From Flagellimonas sp. 389 (GTDB lineage: Bacteria; Bacteroidota; Bacteroidia; Flavobacteriales; Flavobacteriaceae): a DNA stretch of 64,000 nt. The translations under genes and the position numbers were made by a program. The DNA lies in the NCBI RefSeq assembly GCF_018449435.1, contig NZ_JAHCMU010000022.1, positions 1-64,000 of the forward strand, given 5' to 3'. Of the stretch, positions 25,975 to 34,095 are shown one piece after another (positions within the stretch are counted from its first letter, which is position 1; the number at the start of each line of letters is the position of its first letter). A model generated the notes under the pieces. The model worked only from the letters and a program-made list of their open reading frames with translations. It did not search any database and had not been told where the DNA came from.

Positions 25975-26113
25975 ACAGCAAAATTTTAAAAGTAACTGTG
26001 AAATTAGCCAATAATGGTTTTATCCTAAAAACATACTTTCAATACTTATAAACACGAAAATATTTTTTTAAATCGAATTTGAATATATTTAAGAACTAAA
26101 ACACCTCACATCC

Positions 26114-26653
26114 ATGAATTTAAAATTGATACCCGCCATGCTCTTTATTATAATTTCCACATATGCAATTTCACAAGAAAAAAAGGCAGGTCCTGTGATT
26201 GAGAATTATGGGAAGGTCTGGGAAATCAAAAATCCTGATTTTAAGACCGATGTCAATCAGGAATTTAAGGTCGTTTTTGATATCATGAACAGTCCTGAAT
26301 CCCATTCAGAAATTAATAGGACCATTGAAACTGCAGCTCGGTTTCTGAACATGCACGCCCAAGGAGGAGTACACGTAGAACAATTAAAAGTAGCCTTGGT
26401 GGTTCACAATAAGGCATCTAAGGACATTACCCACAATGAAGCCTATAACGCAAAATATGGAGTCGACAATCCAAATTATAACATGGTCAAAAGTTTGATG
26501 GATGCAGGAGTGGAGATAATCTATTGCGGGCAGTCTTCAAAATCCCGTAACTTTCCCAAAGAAGAACTGATACCCGATGTTAAAATCGCACTATCTGCCA
26601 TGACAGCACTAATTCAATTGCAAAACAATGGATATCAACTTATAAAATTTTAA
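26114..26653 (+). CDS. Secreted DsrE-like protein
   Basis: A 179-residue protein with a signal peptide (LKLIPAMLFIIISTYAISQ). The DsrE/DsrF-like fold is suggested by KVVFDIMNSPES near the first strand, LKVALVVHNKASKDI in the second, and MDAGVEIIYCGQSSKSRN near residue 140, where the Cys is in the usual active position. Intracellular DsrE proteins carry persulfide sulfur; exported relatives of this type are common in Bacteroidota and their role is unknown. It begins a co-directional set with the M20 amidohydrolase (11-bp gap) and the glutamate-synthase-like gene (no gap). Confidence 0.8.
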   Translation: MNLKLIPAMLFIIISTYAISQEKKAGPVIENYGKVWEIKNPDFKTDVNQEFKVVFDIMNSPESHSEINRTIETAARFLNMHAQGGVHVEQLKVALVVHNKASKDITHNEAYNAKYGVDNPNYNMVKSLMDAGVEIIYCGQSSKSRNFPKEELIPDVKIALSAMTALIQLQNNGYQLIKF

Positions 26654-26664
26654 ATTGACTATAC

Positions 26665-27939
26665 ATGAACAAAATTTTCACTCTCGTATTGCTGCTTACC
26701 AGCATCTCAATTTGGGCACAAGGCCCAAATCTTGAAAAGGACTATGCCGCCATTGAAGACAAGGTCATCGAATGGAGACGGGACATACATCAAAACCCCG
26801 AATTGAGCAATCGCGAGTTTAAAACAGCAGAAAAGATTGCAAAACATTTAAAGTCATTGGGAATTGAGGTCCAAACAGGTGTTGCAAAGACCGGAGTGGT
26901 TGGGTTGTTAAAAGGCGACCAAGATGGAAAAGTCGTTGCATTAAGAGCAGATATTGATGCATTACCGGTTACCGAGCGAAACGACTTGCCCTACAAATCA
27001 ACCGTAAAATCCGAATTTTTGGGAAAAAGTGTTGGAGTTATGCATGCCTGTGGGCATGATACACATGTTGCCATTTTAATGGGTGTTGCCGAAATACTCT
27101 CCAAAAACAAGGACAAAATAAAAGGTACGGTAAAGCTCATCTTTCAACCCGCAGAAGAAGGTCCGCCACCAGGAGAAGAAGGCGGGGCACTGTTGATGGT
27201 GAAAGAAGGCGTACTTACAAATCCCAATGTTGATGCAATTTTTGGACTTCATATCAACTCCCAAACCCCAGTTGGTACCGTAAAATACAAACCAGGGGGA
27301 AGCATGGCATCCGCCCAACGCTTTGTAATCAATGTAAAAGGAAAACAGACTCACGGCTCGCAACCATGGGGTGGAGTTGACCCAATCTTGATCAGTGCTA
27401 AAATCATTGATGGGTTACAGACCATCATCAGTAGAGAAACGGAATTAATCAATGAGGCCGCGGTTATTTCTGTGGGCAAAATTACTAGTGGTGTGCGTTC
27501 CAATATCATTCCTGAAAGTGCCGAAATGATCGGAACTATACGAACATTGGATTACGATATGCAAAAGTTCATCAATAAACGCATGGAAGAAATGGTTCCT
27601 GCCATCGCGAAAGTTTATGGTGGCGAAGCAACAATCGATATTCAAACTTCAACTGCTATTACTTATAATGATTTGGATTTGACGGCCAAAATGGCCCCTA
27701 CCCTTGAAAAAATTGCTGGCAAGGCAAACGTTTCTATTCATAAAGCGATTACAGGGGCTGAAGATTTTAGTTATTTTCAGGAAAAAGTTCCGGGGTTTTA
27801 TTTTTTCCTTGGAGGTATGACACCTGGAACCACGGAATCCTATCCGCACCATACTCCAGATTTTAAGATTGATGATAGCGGATTGCTTTTGGGCGTAAAG
27901 ACAATGACACAGTTAGCATTGGACTACCTAAATTTATAA
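26665..27939 (+). CDS. Secreted M20-family amidohydrolase
   Basis: A 424-residue zinc amidohydrolase/carboxypeptidase of the hippurate hydrolase / IAA-amino acid hydrolase type, with a signal peptide (MNKIFTLVLLLTSISIWAQG). Metal-binding motifs are visible: HACGHDTHVAILMG (Cys and His ligands), FQPAEEGPPPGEEGG (catalytic Glu-Glu), GLHINSQTPVG, and late His in YPHHTPDF. GKQTHGSQPWGGVDPI opens the dimerisation domain. Such enzymes remove an amino acid from N-acyl conjugates. Its export and its tight linkage to an FMN enzyme (ATG directly after its stop) are characteristic. Substrate unknown. Confidence 0.92.
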   Translation: MNKIFTLVLLLTSISIWAQGPNLEKDYAAIEDKVIEWRRDIHQNPELSNREFKTAEKIAKHLKSLGIEVQTGVAKTGVVGLLKGDQDGKVVALRADIDALPVTERNDLPYKSTVKSEFLGKSVGVMHACGHDTHVAILMGVAEILSKNKDKIKGTVKLIFQPAEEGPPPGEEGGALLMVKEGVLTNPNVDAIFGLHINSQTPVGTVKYKPGGSMASAQRFVINVKGKQTHGSQPWGGVDPILISAKIIDGLQTIISRETELINEAAVISVGKITSGVRSNIIPESAEMIGTIRTLDYDMQKFINKRMEEMVPAIAKVYGGEATIDIQTSTAITYNDLDLTAKMAPTLEKIAGKANVSIHKAITGAEDFSYFQEKVPGFYFFLGGMTPGTTESYPHHTPDFKIDDSGLLLGVKTMTQLALDYLNL

Positions 27940-29511
27940 ATGGAGGTTATTCTTGATTTTTTAGCAGGTATTCAATGGTGGCTATGGGTATTGATATTCC
28001 TTTTTTTGGTGGCACTACGTGATATCTTTTTTCAGAAATCACATACTATAAGTCATAATTATCCTGTTGTTGGTCACCTGCGGTATTGGCTTGAAAGTAT
28101 TGGTCCTGAAATGCGGCAATATTTCGTGGCAAATAACCGAGAAGAGCTACCTTTTAATAGAATAGAACGTGGTTGGATTTATGCCTCTGCGAAAAAAGAG
28201 AACAACTACGAAGGTTTTGGGACAGATAGGGATATTTATTCCCATCAGCATATTTTCATAAAAAATGCCCTAATGGGGTATCAGATTGCAGAAAATCATC
28301 CCAATAAAGAGAATCCATATTTTTTACCTTGTGCCAAGGTCATAGGGGCTTATAATAAAAGAAGAAAACCCTATCGGCCAAGTTCGGTCATCAATATTTC
28401 TGCGATGAGCTTTGGCTCTTTGTCAGCAGCTGCCGTAGAAGCCATGAACAAAGGGGTAGAAAAATGTCATGCATATCATAATACTGGCGAAGGTGGATTA
28501 TCACCATATCATAAACAAGGAGGTGATGTTGTCTTTCATTTTGGAACCGGATATTTTGGCGTTCGTTCCAAAAACGGGAATTTTTCCATGGAAAAAATGA
28601 AAATCTTGGTAGATGAAAATCCTTGTATAAAAGCTATTGAAATAAAATTATCACAAGGTGCCAAACCAGGAAAAGGTGGTGTGCTGCCGGGTGCTAAAAT
28701 TACACCGGAAATAGCTGAAATTCGTGGTGTGGAAGTTGGAAAAGACGTGCTCTCCCCTGCTACTCACAAAGCATTTAGTTCTATTCCTGAACTTTTGAAC
28801 CTCATAGAAGACATAGCAGAACAGACCGGATTGCCTGTGGGAATCAAAGCCGCAATAGGAAAACTAAATCAATGGGAAGATTTGGCAGATTTAATGAAGA
28901 CGACGGGCAAAGGACCAGATTTCATTACGATTGATGGTGGTGAAGGTGGCACGGGTGCTGCCCCACCAAGCTTTGCCGACCACGTATCTTTACCTTGGGT
29001 ATATGGATTTGCCTCTATTTACAAACTATTCAAGGATAGAAACCTTACGGAAAGAATCGTTTTCATAGGTAGTGGTAAACTTGGTTTTCCAGCAAAAGCG
29101 GCCATGGCATTTGCAATGGGAGTGGATTGCATCAATGTAGCACGCGAAGCTATGATGAGTATCGGATGTATTCAAGCGCAGGTTTGTCATACCAATAGAT
29201 GTCCAGCTGGAGTAGCGACACAAAGCAAATGGCTTCAAAATGGAATTGATGTTCCCTTAAAGTCTGATAGACTGGCACAGTACTTTAAAACTTTTAGAAA
29301 AGAATTTCTAGAGATTACGCATGCATCAGGCTATGAGCATCCTTGTCAGTTTAAAATGTCCGATATTCAGGTTAATGTGGATGACGATTATTTAAGTGCC
29401 GATTTGGAAAAAGTATATGGTTATAAAAAATCGAAGGTACCGTTTGACAGCATGCAAAAACTTATTGATTGCGAATATCTTGGTGGAAAAATGGCAATTG
29501 AAGCATCCTAA
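27940..29511 (+). CDS. FMN-binding glutamate synthase-family protein
   Basis: A 523-residue protein of the archaeal-type GltB central-domain family, with an N-terminal membrane segment (IQWWLWVLIFLFLVALRDIF). The FMN barrel contains ISAMSFGSLSAAAVEAMNKG, GEGGLSPYHKQGG, KLSQGAKPGKGGVLPG and DGGEGGTGAAPPSF. The 3Fe-4S cysteines are in CIQAQVCHTNRCPAG. It lacks the glutaminase and C-terminal domains of true glutamate synthase, so it is a stand-alone, membrane-anchored oxidoreductase of unknown substrate. The start ATG abuts the upstream stop. Confidence 0.9.
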   Translation: MEVILDFLAGIQWWLWVLIFLFLVALRDIFFQKSHTISHNYPVVGHLRYWLESIGPEMRQYFVANNREELPFNRIERGWIYASAKKENNYEGFGTDRDIYSHQHIFIKNALMGYQIAENHPNKENPYFLPCAKVIGAYNKRRKPYRPSSVINISAMSFGSLSAAAVEAMNKGVEKCHAYHNTGEGGLSPYHKQGGDVVFHFGTGYFGVRSKNGNFSMEKMKILVDENPCIKAIEIKLSQGAKPGKGGVLPGAKITPEIAEIRGVEVGKDVLSPATHKAFSSIPELLNLIEDIAEQTGLPVGIKAAIGKLNQWEDLADLMKTTGKGPDFITIDGGEGGTGAAPPSFADHVSLPWVYGFASIYKLFKDRNLTERIVFIGSGKLGFPAKAAMAFAMGVDCINVAREAMMSIGCIQAQVCHTNRCPAGVATQSKWLQNGIDVPLKSDRLAQYFKTFRKEFLEITHASGYEHPCQFKMSDIQVNVDDDYLSADLEKVYGYKKSKVPFDSMQKLIDCEYLGGKMAIEAS

Positions 29512-29676
29512 TACAAGTTTATAGCAACCGTTACTATGCGGTAATAGAATATTTGGCTTGGATCAGCACTTTGGTTATATTTCGATTTATGTAGTAAAGC
29601 GACGGTTTTTTGTGCATTCTCCGAAAACATTCTAATTTAGCTTTCATAAAATATGATGCATTAAATAGAGTTACCC

Positions 29677-30447
29677 ATGAAAAAACAGTTACTTATCCTA
29701 CCATGCCTTTTACTTTCAACGTTAGGATTCTCTCAAAAAAAGAGCGAATTGATAGCACAAATAGATGAATTAAAGACGGAGATCAGCACTGTTCAACAGG
29801 AACTTGCCAGTACCAAAAGAAAAATTTCATCAAGTGAAGCAAAGGCAGAAACCCTGGCAAATGAAAATGTAGCGCTACGTGATGCCAACCAAACACTATT
29901 GCAAAATTTGAGCAGTTTCTCCGAACTTTCTAAAAAGAACAGTCAAAACGTGAACACTACACTGGCTGCACTTGGACGAAAAGAAAAACAGCTTAGCAAT
30001 ATGACCTCAATGATCGCTTCCAATGATTCCGTTGCCATTGTATTGTTATCCAAAATAAAACAATCCATGGGAAGCGATGCAAAAGCTAACTTTGTGGAAG
30101 GTGAAATCGTAATATCAAACAGTCTGAATACCTTATTTGGAGCTGATAACGCTTCAGAAATAACCGAAGAAGGCAAAGCGTGGCTGGAAAAAGTTTCCAA
30201 AGTAATCAAGACCAACCCCACACAAAAGATTGAAGTTGAAGGTTTGAACATCACTGGAGAATTTGGTGCCACCTTTGATCAGGCTACCACAATTTCAAAA
30301 GAATTGGTCGAAACTTTTGAAGTTTCAAGTGAGCGTGTAAACATATCGGTCAAAGATGGCAACTTTAAAGAAGGAATAAACATAAAGCTACAACCCGACT
30401 ATAAAAGCTTTTACGATAGTGTAAAACAGAACGCAAAGAACAAGTAA
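29677..30447 (+). CDS. Degenerate OmpA-like envelope protein
   Basis: A 256-residue secreted protein (signal MKKQLLILPCLLLSTLGFSQ), with a coiled coil to about residue 120. Its arrangement matches that of the OmpA lipoprotein at 18570 (for example SMIASNDSVAIVLLSKIK against AVTRRDSVNLSLVQSLK). The OmpA region keeps strands such as NFVEGEIVISNSLNTLFG and QKIEVEGLN, but the peptidoglycan-binding G-H-T-D-N signature and the R-A-x-x-V-R helix are absent. No lipobox is visible. It probably arose by duplication and no longer binds peptidoglycan in the usual way. A 165-bp gap without recognisable elements precedes it. Confidence 0.75.
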   Translation: MKKQLLILPCLLLSTLGFSQKKSELIAQIDELKTEISTVQQELASTKRKISSSEAKAETLANENVALRDANQTLLQNLSSFSELSKKNSQNVNTTLAALGRKEKQLSNMTSMIASNDSVAIVLLSKIKQSMGSDAKANFVEGEIVISNSLNTLFGADNASEITEEGKAWLEKVSKVIKTNPTQKIEVEGLNITGEFGATFDQATTISKELVETFEVSSERVNISVKDGNFKEGINIKLQPDYKSFYDSVKQNAKNK

Positions 30448-30525
30448 TATTTTCATTGCTCCGGGCCATACTTTTTGTGGCTTTAGTTCGTTCTAGTTTT
30501 TATAAAACCAAAAACCAACTAATCC

Positions 30526-31044
30526 ATGAGCGGAGACGATATCTTTCAACTTTTTGCATACCTATTACCAGCGGTAGTAACCGGAGCGATTGCCTTTTAT
30601 TTTTTTAGGCTACATACTAAAAATGAAGAAGGCCGAAGACGTTTTCTATTGCATAAGGATTCCCAGAAAGATACGTTGCCCATACGCTTGCAGGCCTATG
30701 AACGTATGGTTCTCTTTTTAGAAAGAATTGCCATAAATAGTTTGGTAGTTCGCGTAGGGCCAAATGGAAAAGATAAAGGTGCCTATGAGAACCTACTCAT
30801 AAAACAAGTAGAAACCGAATTTGAACATAATCTTTCCCAACAAATATACATGTCCGAAGAATGTTGGAACATTATCAAAGCTGCAAAAAACGCTACAATT
30901 CAAATTATACGTTCTGCAGGTATGAGCGCTACGGATTCTCCAGATAAATTAAGGGAAGATATCCTAAATCAAACCATGGAAAAACAATCCCCTTCTTCAA
31001 CGGCACTTAGCTTTGTAAAGAAAGAAGTGGGGGAACTATGGTAA
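30526..31044 (+). CDS. Membrane-anchored cytoplasmic protein (DUF7935-like)
   Basis: A 172-residue protein with one N-terminal transmembrane segment (IFQLFAYLLPAVVTGAIAFY, residues 6-25), then a charged helical domain with KDTLPIRLQAYERMVLFLER and QQIYMSEECWNIIKAAKNAT. This pattern is conserved in Flavobacteriia as a protein of unknown function. No catalytic motif is visible. It ends three bases from the end of the convergent patatin gene. Confidence 0.75.
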   Translation: MSGDDIFQLFAYLLPAVVTGAIAFYFFRLHTKNEEGRRRFLLHKDSQKDTLPIRLQAYERMVLFLERIAINSLVVRVGPNGKDKGAYENLLIKQVETEFEHNLSQQIYMSEECWNIIKAAKNATIQIIRSAGMSATDSPDKLREDILNQTMEKQSPSSTALSFVKKEVGELW

Positions 31045-31047
31045 TTG

Positions 31048-31962
31048 TCATTCCTGATGTTCAGGGTCTATAGGACTTGTTTCTTCATTCTTGTTTTTAG
31101 CATATAAATATCCTTTTTTCCACCACAAGGTCATACGTTCTTTATCAAAAATTAACGAGTTCGTGGTTAAAACCGTAGGCGTGTAATAAAAATTGATAAT
31201 CGCATCTTTTTGATTGGCCACAAATTTTCCTATTCGGATGTTTTGATTCTCGATTCTATCCAACATAAAAGCAAAAATAGTGGTCATTAACTCAAAAGGA
31301 TTCTTAACGGGCAAGCGGTTGAGATAATTTACCTCTGTGTGAAGCACAACAACATCAACTTCGGTCGCGCCCCGTTTCAACGCTTCTTCTATGGGAACCA
31401 AACTTCCCAAACCACCATCTGCATATTCACAACCATTCCGTTTTACCAAGCTCATGAACGGTGCATAATTGGATGATATCCATATCCAATCACAAAATTC
31501 ATCGTAGGTACAATCGTTAATGGACTTATACTCCACTTGATTTAAAGATAGATTGGATACCGTCACCACTACATCTGTGGTACTTTGCTTTAATTCCTCA
31601 AATTCCTCGGGAGTTATAGATTCACGAATAAGATGCCGAAGGTTCTCGCTCTCACCAAAAGTCTTTTTACCGCGCATAAAGTTTTTGACTACATTCCAAT
31701 GATTGATGGCGATAATATCAATACCGTGTTTTTTCTTTACTACAAAAGGACAATTATTGAATATGCTTTTTTGATTTACTGAAGAGTAGATATCCTTTAT
31801 TTTATCCAATTTGTTCAATGCCAAGTGGGAAATAAGCAAACTTCCAGTTGAGGTTCCAACAAACAAATCGTACTTATGGCTTGCTTCTTGTATTAAAAAT
31901 TGTGCAACTCCACCTGCAAACGCTCCCTTACTACCGCCACCAGATATGACCAATGCCCTCAT
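31048..31962 (-). CDS. Patatin-like phospholipase
   Basis: A 304-residue patatin-fold hydrolase. It shows the oxyanion loop SGGGSKGAFAGG (residues 7-18), the serine nucleophile elbow GTSTGSL (about 37-43) and the catalytic Asp in DGGLGSL (about residue 180). No signal peptide is present. The family cleaves acyl chains from phospholipids or lysophospholipids. Its ATG overlaps the stop of the upstream M1 aminopeptidase by 4 bp, so the two are translationally coupled. Confidence 0.92.
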   Translation of the reverse strand: MRALVISGGGSKGAFAGGVAQFLIQEASHKYDLFVGTSTGSLLISHLALNKLDKIKDIYSSVNQKSIFNNCPFVVKKKHGIDIIAINHWNVVKNFMRGKKTFGESENLRHLIRESITPEEFEELKQSTTDVVVTVSNLSLNQVEYKSINDCTYDEFCDWIWISSNYAPFMSLVKRNGCEYADGGLGSLVPIEEALKRGATEVDVVVLHTEVNYLNRLPVKNPFELMTTIFAFMLDRIENQNIRIGKFVANQKDAIINFYYTPTVLTTNSLIFDKERMTLWWKKGYLYAKNKNEETSPIDPEHQE

Positions 31963-34049
31963 TTACCCAAAGTTTTATCCAAATAATGCTGCTGCTCTTG
32001 ATTTAAGGATGGGTATATGGCCCTAAGTCGAGCTATATTGCCATCTCCTTTCAAGAACTCTTTTAATATTTTTCGTGAAGATTTTTTAAAATACCAGACA
32101 TGATGGCTACAAGCATCCACTAAATTTTTCAAAGTATCATCATCGAATGTCCCTATACTTTTCAAATATTGAAAAGCTAGCAACCGTACTTCAAAATGAT
32201 GTTCAGAACTTGTATAACTATTTAGTTCTTTAAAAAAATCTGGTTTTAAATCAGTATGATAGATTGGACTTACCAATGCCAAGGTCAGCCAAAGCAGGCG
32301 AACATTCTTGTTTGGCAATCCAATGATATCTTTCGTTTTCTCCAAATAAGCAATTTGGTCATCTGGAAAGTCGGTCCATAATCTATAAAGAGCGGATTCT
32401 ATAGTTTTATAGCTTCCATCCATCAACAAACTTTCAAAATCCAGACGAACTTGTGCAGGCAGCTTTTCTACAGAAAAAGCTACTGCTTGTCTTACTTTAG
32501 AGCTTTCATTTCTAAGAATACTTCCCAAAAATTTTGCTGATAGGTTTGTAGCGTAATCTGACACCAAACGATATTTGACATCATCCGACTTTAATGAATT
32601 CCATTCGCTAGAGAGAATAGTTTCGGCTTTATCAAAATTGTTTCCAATAGTATTTTTGATTTCAAAGTATTTTTTGATGGAGCTGTTTTGAGCGATCAAA
32701 AAAGATTTAGCAATTTCAAATGGGAATTCCGACTCTTGTAGCCATACACTTTTAAAATCGGCAAGTTTCATCCCAGATGCCTTTTCCATTTCCCACATAA
32801 AATCTGAAATCGTGACATTTTGATAGGCATATTTTGTTAGATAGTTCTGTATTCCCTGACGAAAATTTAAGTCCCCTACCCTTTGCCTCAGTATAATCAA
32901 GGCCCAAGCTCCTTTCTCGTAAAACGTAAGACTACCCGCACTGGAGTTTGTCAATGCTTCTCCATTTCCGTCACCTGAAAAATTGATAAGCGACTTGGCA
33001 GTATCCAACAATCGCCAATAAAAATAATCTTCACCAAAAATTTCCTTTTCGGCTAAATATGCATAATAGGTCGCAAAACCTTCATGCAACCAGTGGTGTT
33101 CGCCGCTTTGCTCAGTAACCAGATTACCAAACCATTGGTGTGCCAGCTCGTGAGCATTAACATTTACATAGTTCTTGTCAGAAAAGGCTGTAGAATCAAT
33201 CATAAACGTATTGGAGAAAATGGTTGCGCCTGTATTTTCCATCCCGGCATATAAAAAATCCTGAACCGGTATTTGTTTATAGTTCTGCCAAGGATAGGGT
33301 ACATTGATTTCCTTTTCTAAAAAATCAAATATAAATTGAGTATAACGATAGGTAGGTTCAACCTTCAAACTATCCTTGGGTTCATAGTATAATTCTATCG
33401 GTATTCCAGATCCAGATCGAATCGTTTTCTTATCAAACTTTCCAATAACAAACCCTACAAGATAACTACTCATAGGTTGCTCCATATCAAATTGCCAAGA
33501 AAGGGCTTTAGCATTTAAAATCTCTTCTTTTCCAATAAGCTTACCATTTGAAATAACAGCATAGCCTGGATCTGTGATTAAATTGAGGTCAAACTCGACC
33601 TTTTCGTTCATATCATCAAAACTGGGCAACCAATGACTCGTGTACTTTCCCTGTCCCTGTGTCCAAACCTGATTGTTATCTGGATTATTATCGTCCCATC
33701 CCAAAAAATAAACAGTCTGCTTAGGGTTTGCCAGATATGTTAATGAAATTGAATGAATAGCTCCTTTTCTAAACTTCTTTTTTAACGTGATTGATTTTTG
33801 ATTGTTAGTGTAATTCACTCTTTCCGAATCAAGTAAAACGGAAGAAAAATCAATATTGATAGCATCCAGAAAAATTGAATCAATATTTTTTAAAACTTCA
33901 AACTTATAGGTCACTTGCCCTTTTATCTGTTTTTGTTGTGGAATGGGTTCAACAAAAACCTTAGCACTTAAAAAATCTACACCATCCTGAGTTTGAGAAC
34001 TTAGAATCTGTACAAAGAAGAAAAAAACTGCTGCGGGGCCGAGCTTCAT
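31959..34049 (-). CDS. Secreted M1-family aminopeptidase
   Basis: A 696-residue zinc aminopeptidase, with active-site sequence HELAHQWFGNLV then HEGFATY (HExxHx18E complete) and the substrate motif YAGMENTGA. A C-terminal helical domain follows. ATG at 34049 is preferred because it gives a normal signal peptide (MKLGPAAVFFFFVQILSS). The longer frame from 34106 would overlap the divergent recG start. It contrasts with the inactive M1-like protein at 10084. The last 4 bp overlap the patatin gene. Confidence 0.93.
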   Translation of the reverse strand: MKLGPAAVFFFFVQILSSQTQDGVDFLSAKVFVEPIPQQKQIKGQVTYKFEVLKNIDSIFLDAINIDFSSVLLDSERVNYTNNQKSITLKKKFRKGAIHSISLTYLANPKQTVYFLGWDDNNPDNNQVWTQGQGKYTSHWLPSFDDMNEKVEFDLNLITDPGYAVISNGKLIGKEEILNAKALSWQFDMEQPMSSYLVGFVIGKFDKKTIRSGSGIPIELYYEPKDSLKVEPTYRYTQFIFDFLEKEINVPYPWQNYKQIPVQDFLYAGMENTGATIFSNTFMIDSTAFSDKNYVNVNAHELAHQWFGNLVTEQSGEHHWLHEGFATYYAYLAEKEIFGEDYFYWRLLDTAKSLINFSGDGNGEALTNSSAGSLTFYEKGAWALIILRQRVGDLNFRQGIQNYLTKYAYQNVTISDFMWEMEKASGMKLADFKSVWLQESEFPFEIAKSFLIAQNSSIKKYFEIKNTIGNNFDKAETILSSEWNSLKSDDVKYRLVSDYATNLSAKFLGSILRNESSKVRQAVAFSVEKLPAQVRLDFESLLMDGSYKTIESALYRLWTDFPDDQIAYLEKTKDIIGLPNKNVRLLWLTLALVSPIYHTDLKPDFFKELNSYTSSEHHFEVRLLAFQYLKSIGTFDDDTLKNLVDACSHHVWYFKKSSRKILKEFLKGDGNIARLRAIYPSLNQEQQHYLDKTLGK

Positions 34050-34095
34050 GTTTTGTAAATAGCAAAAGTCAATCCAAATTACATATTTTAGTTTT

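Noticed and set aside
29512..29676. Weak inverted repeat ACCG...CGGT in the gap before the OmpA paralogue
   Set aside because: Only four paired bases and no T-run; not enough for a terminator or operator.
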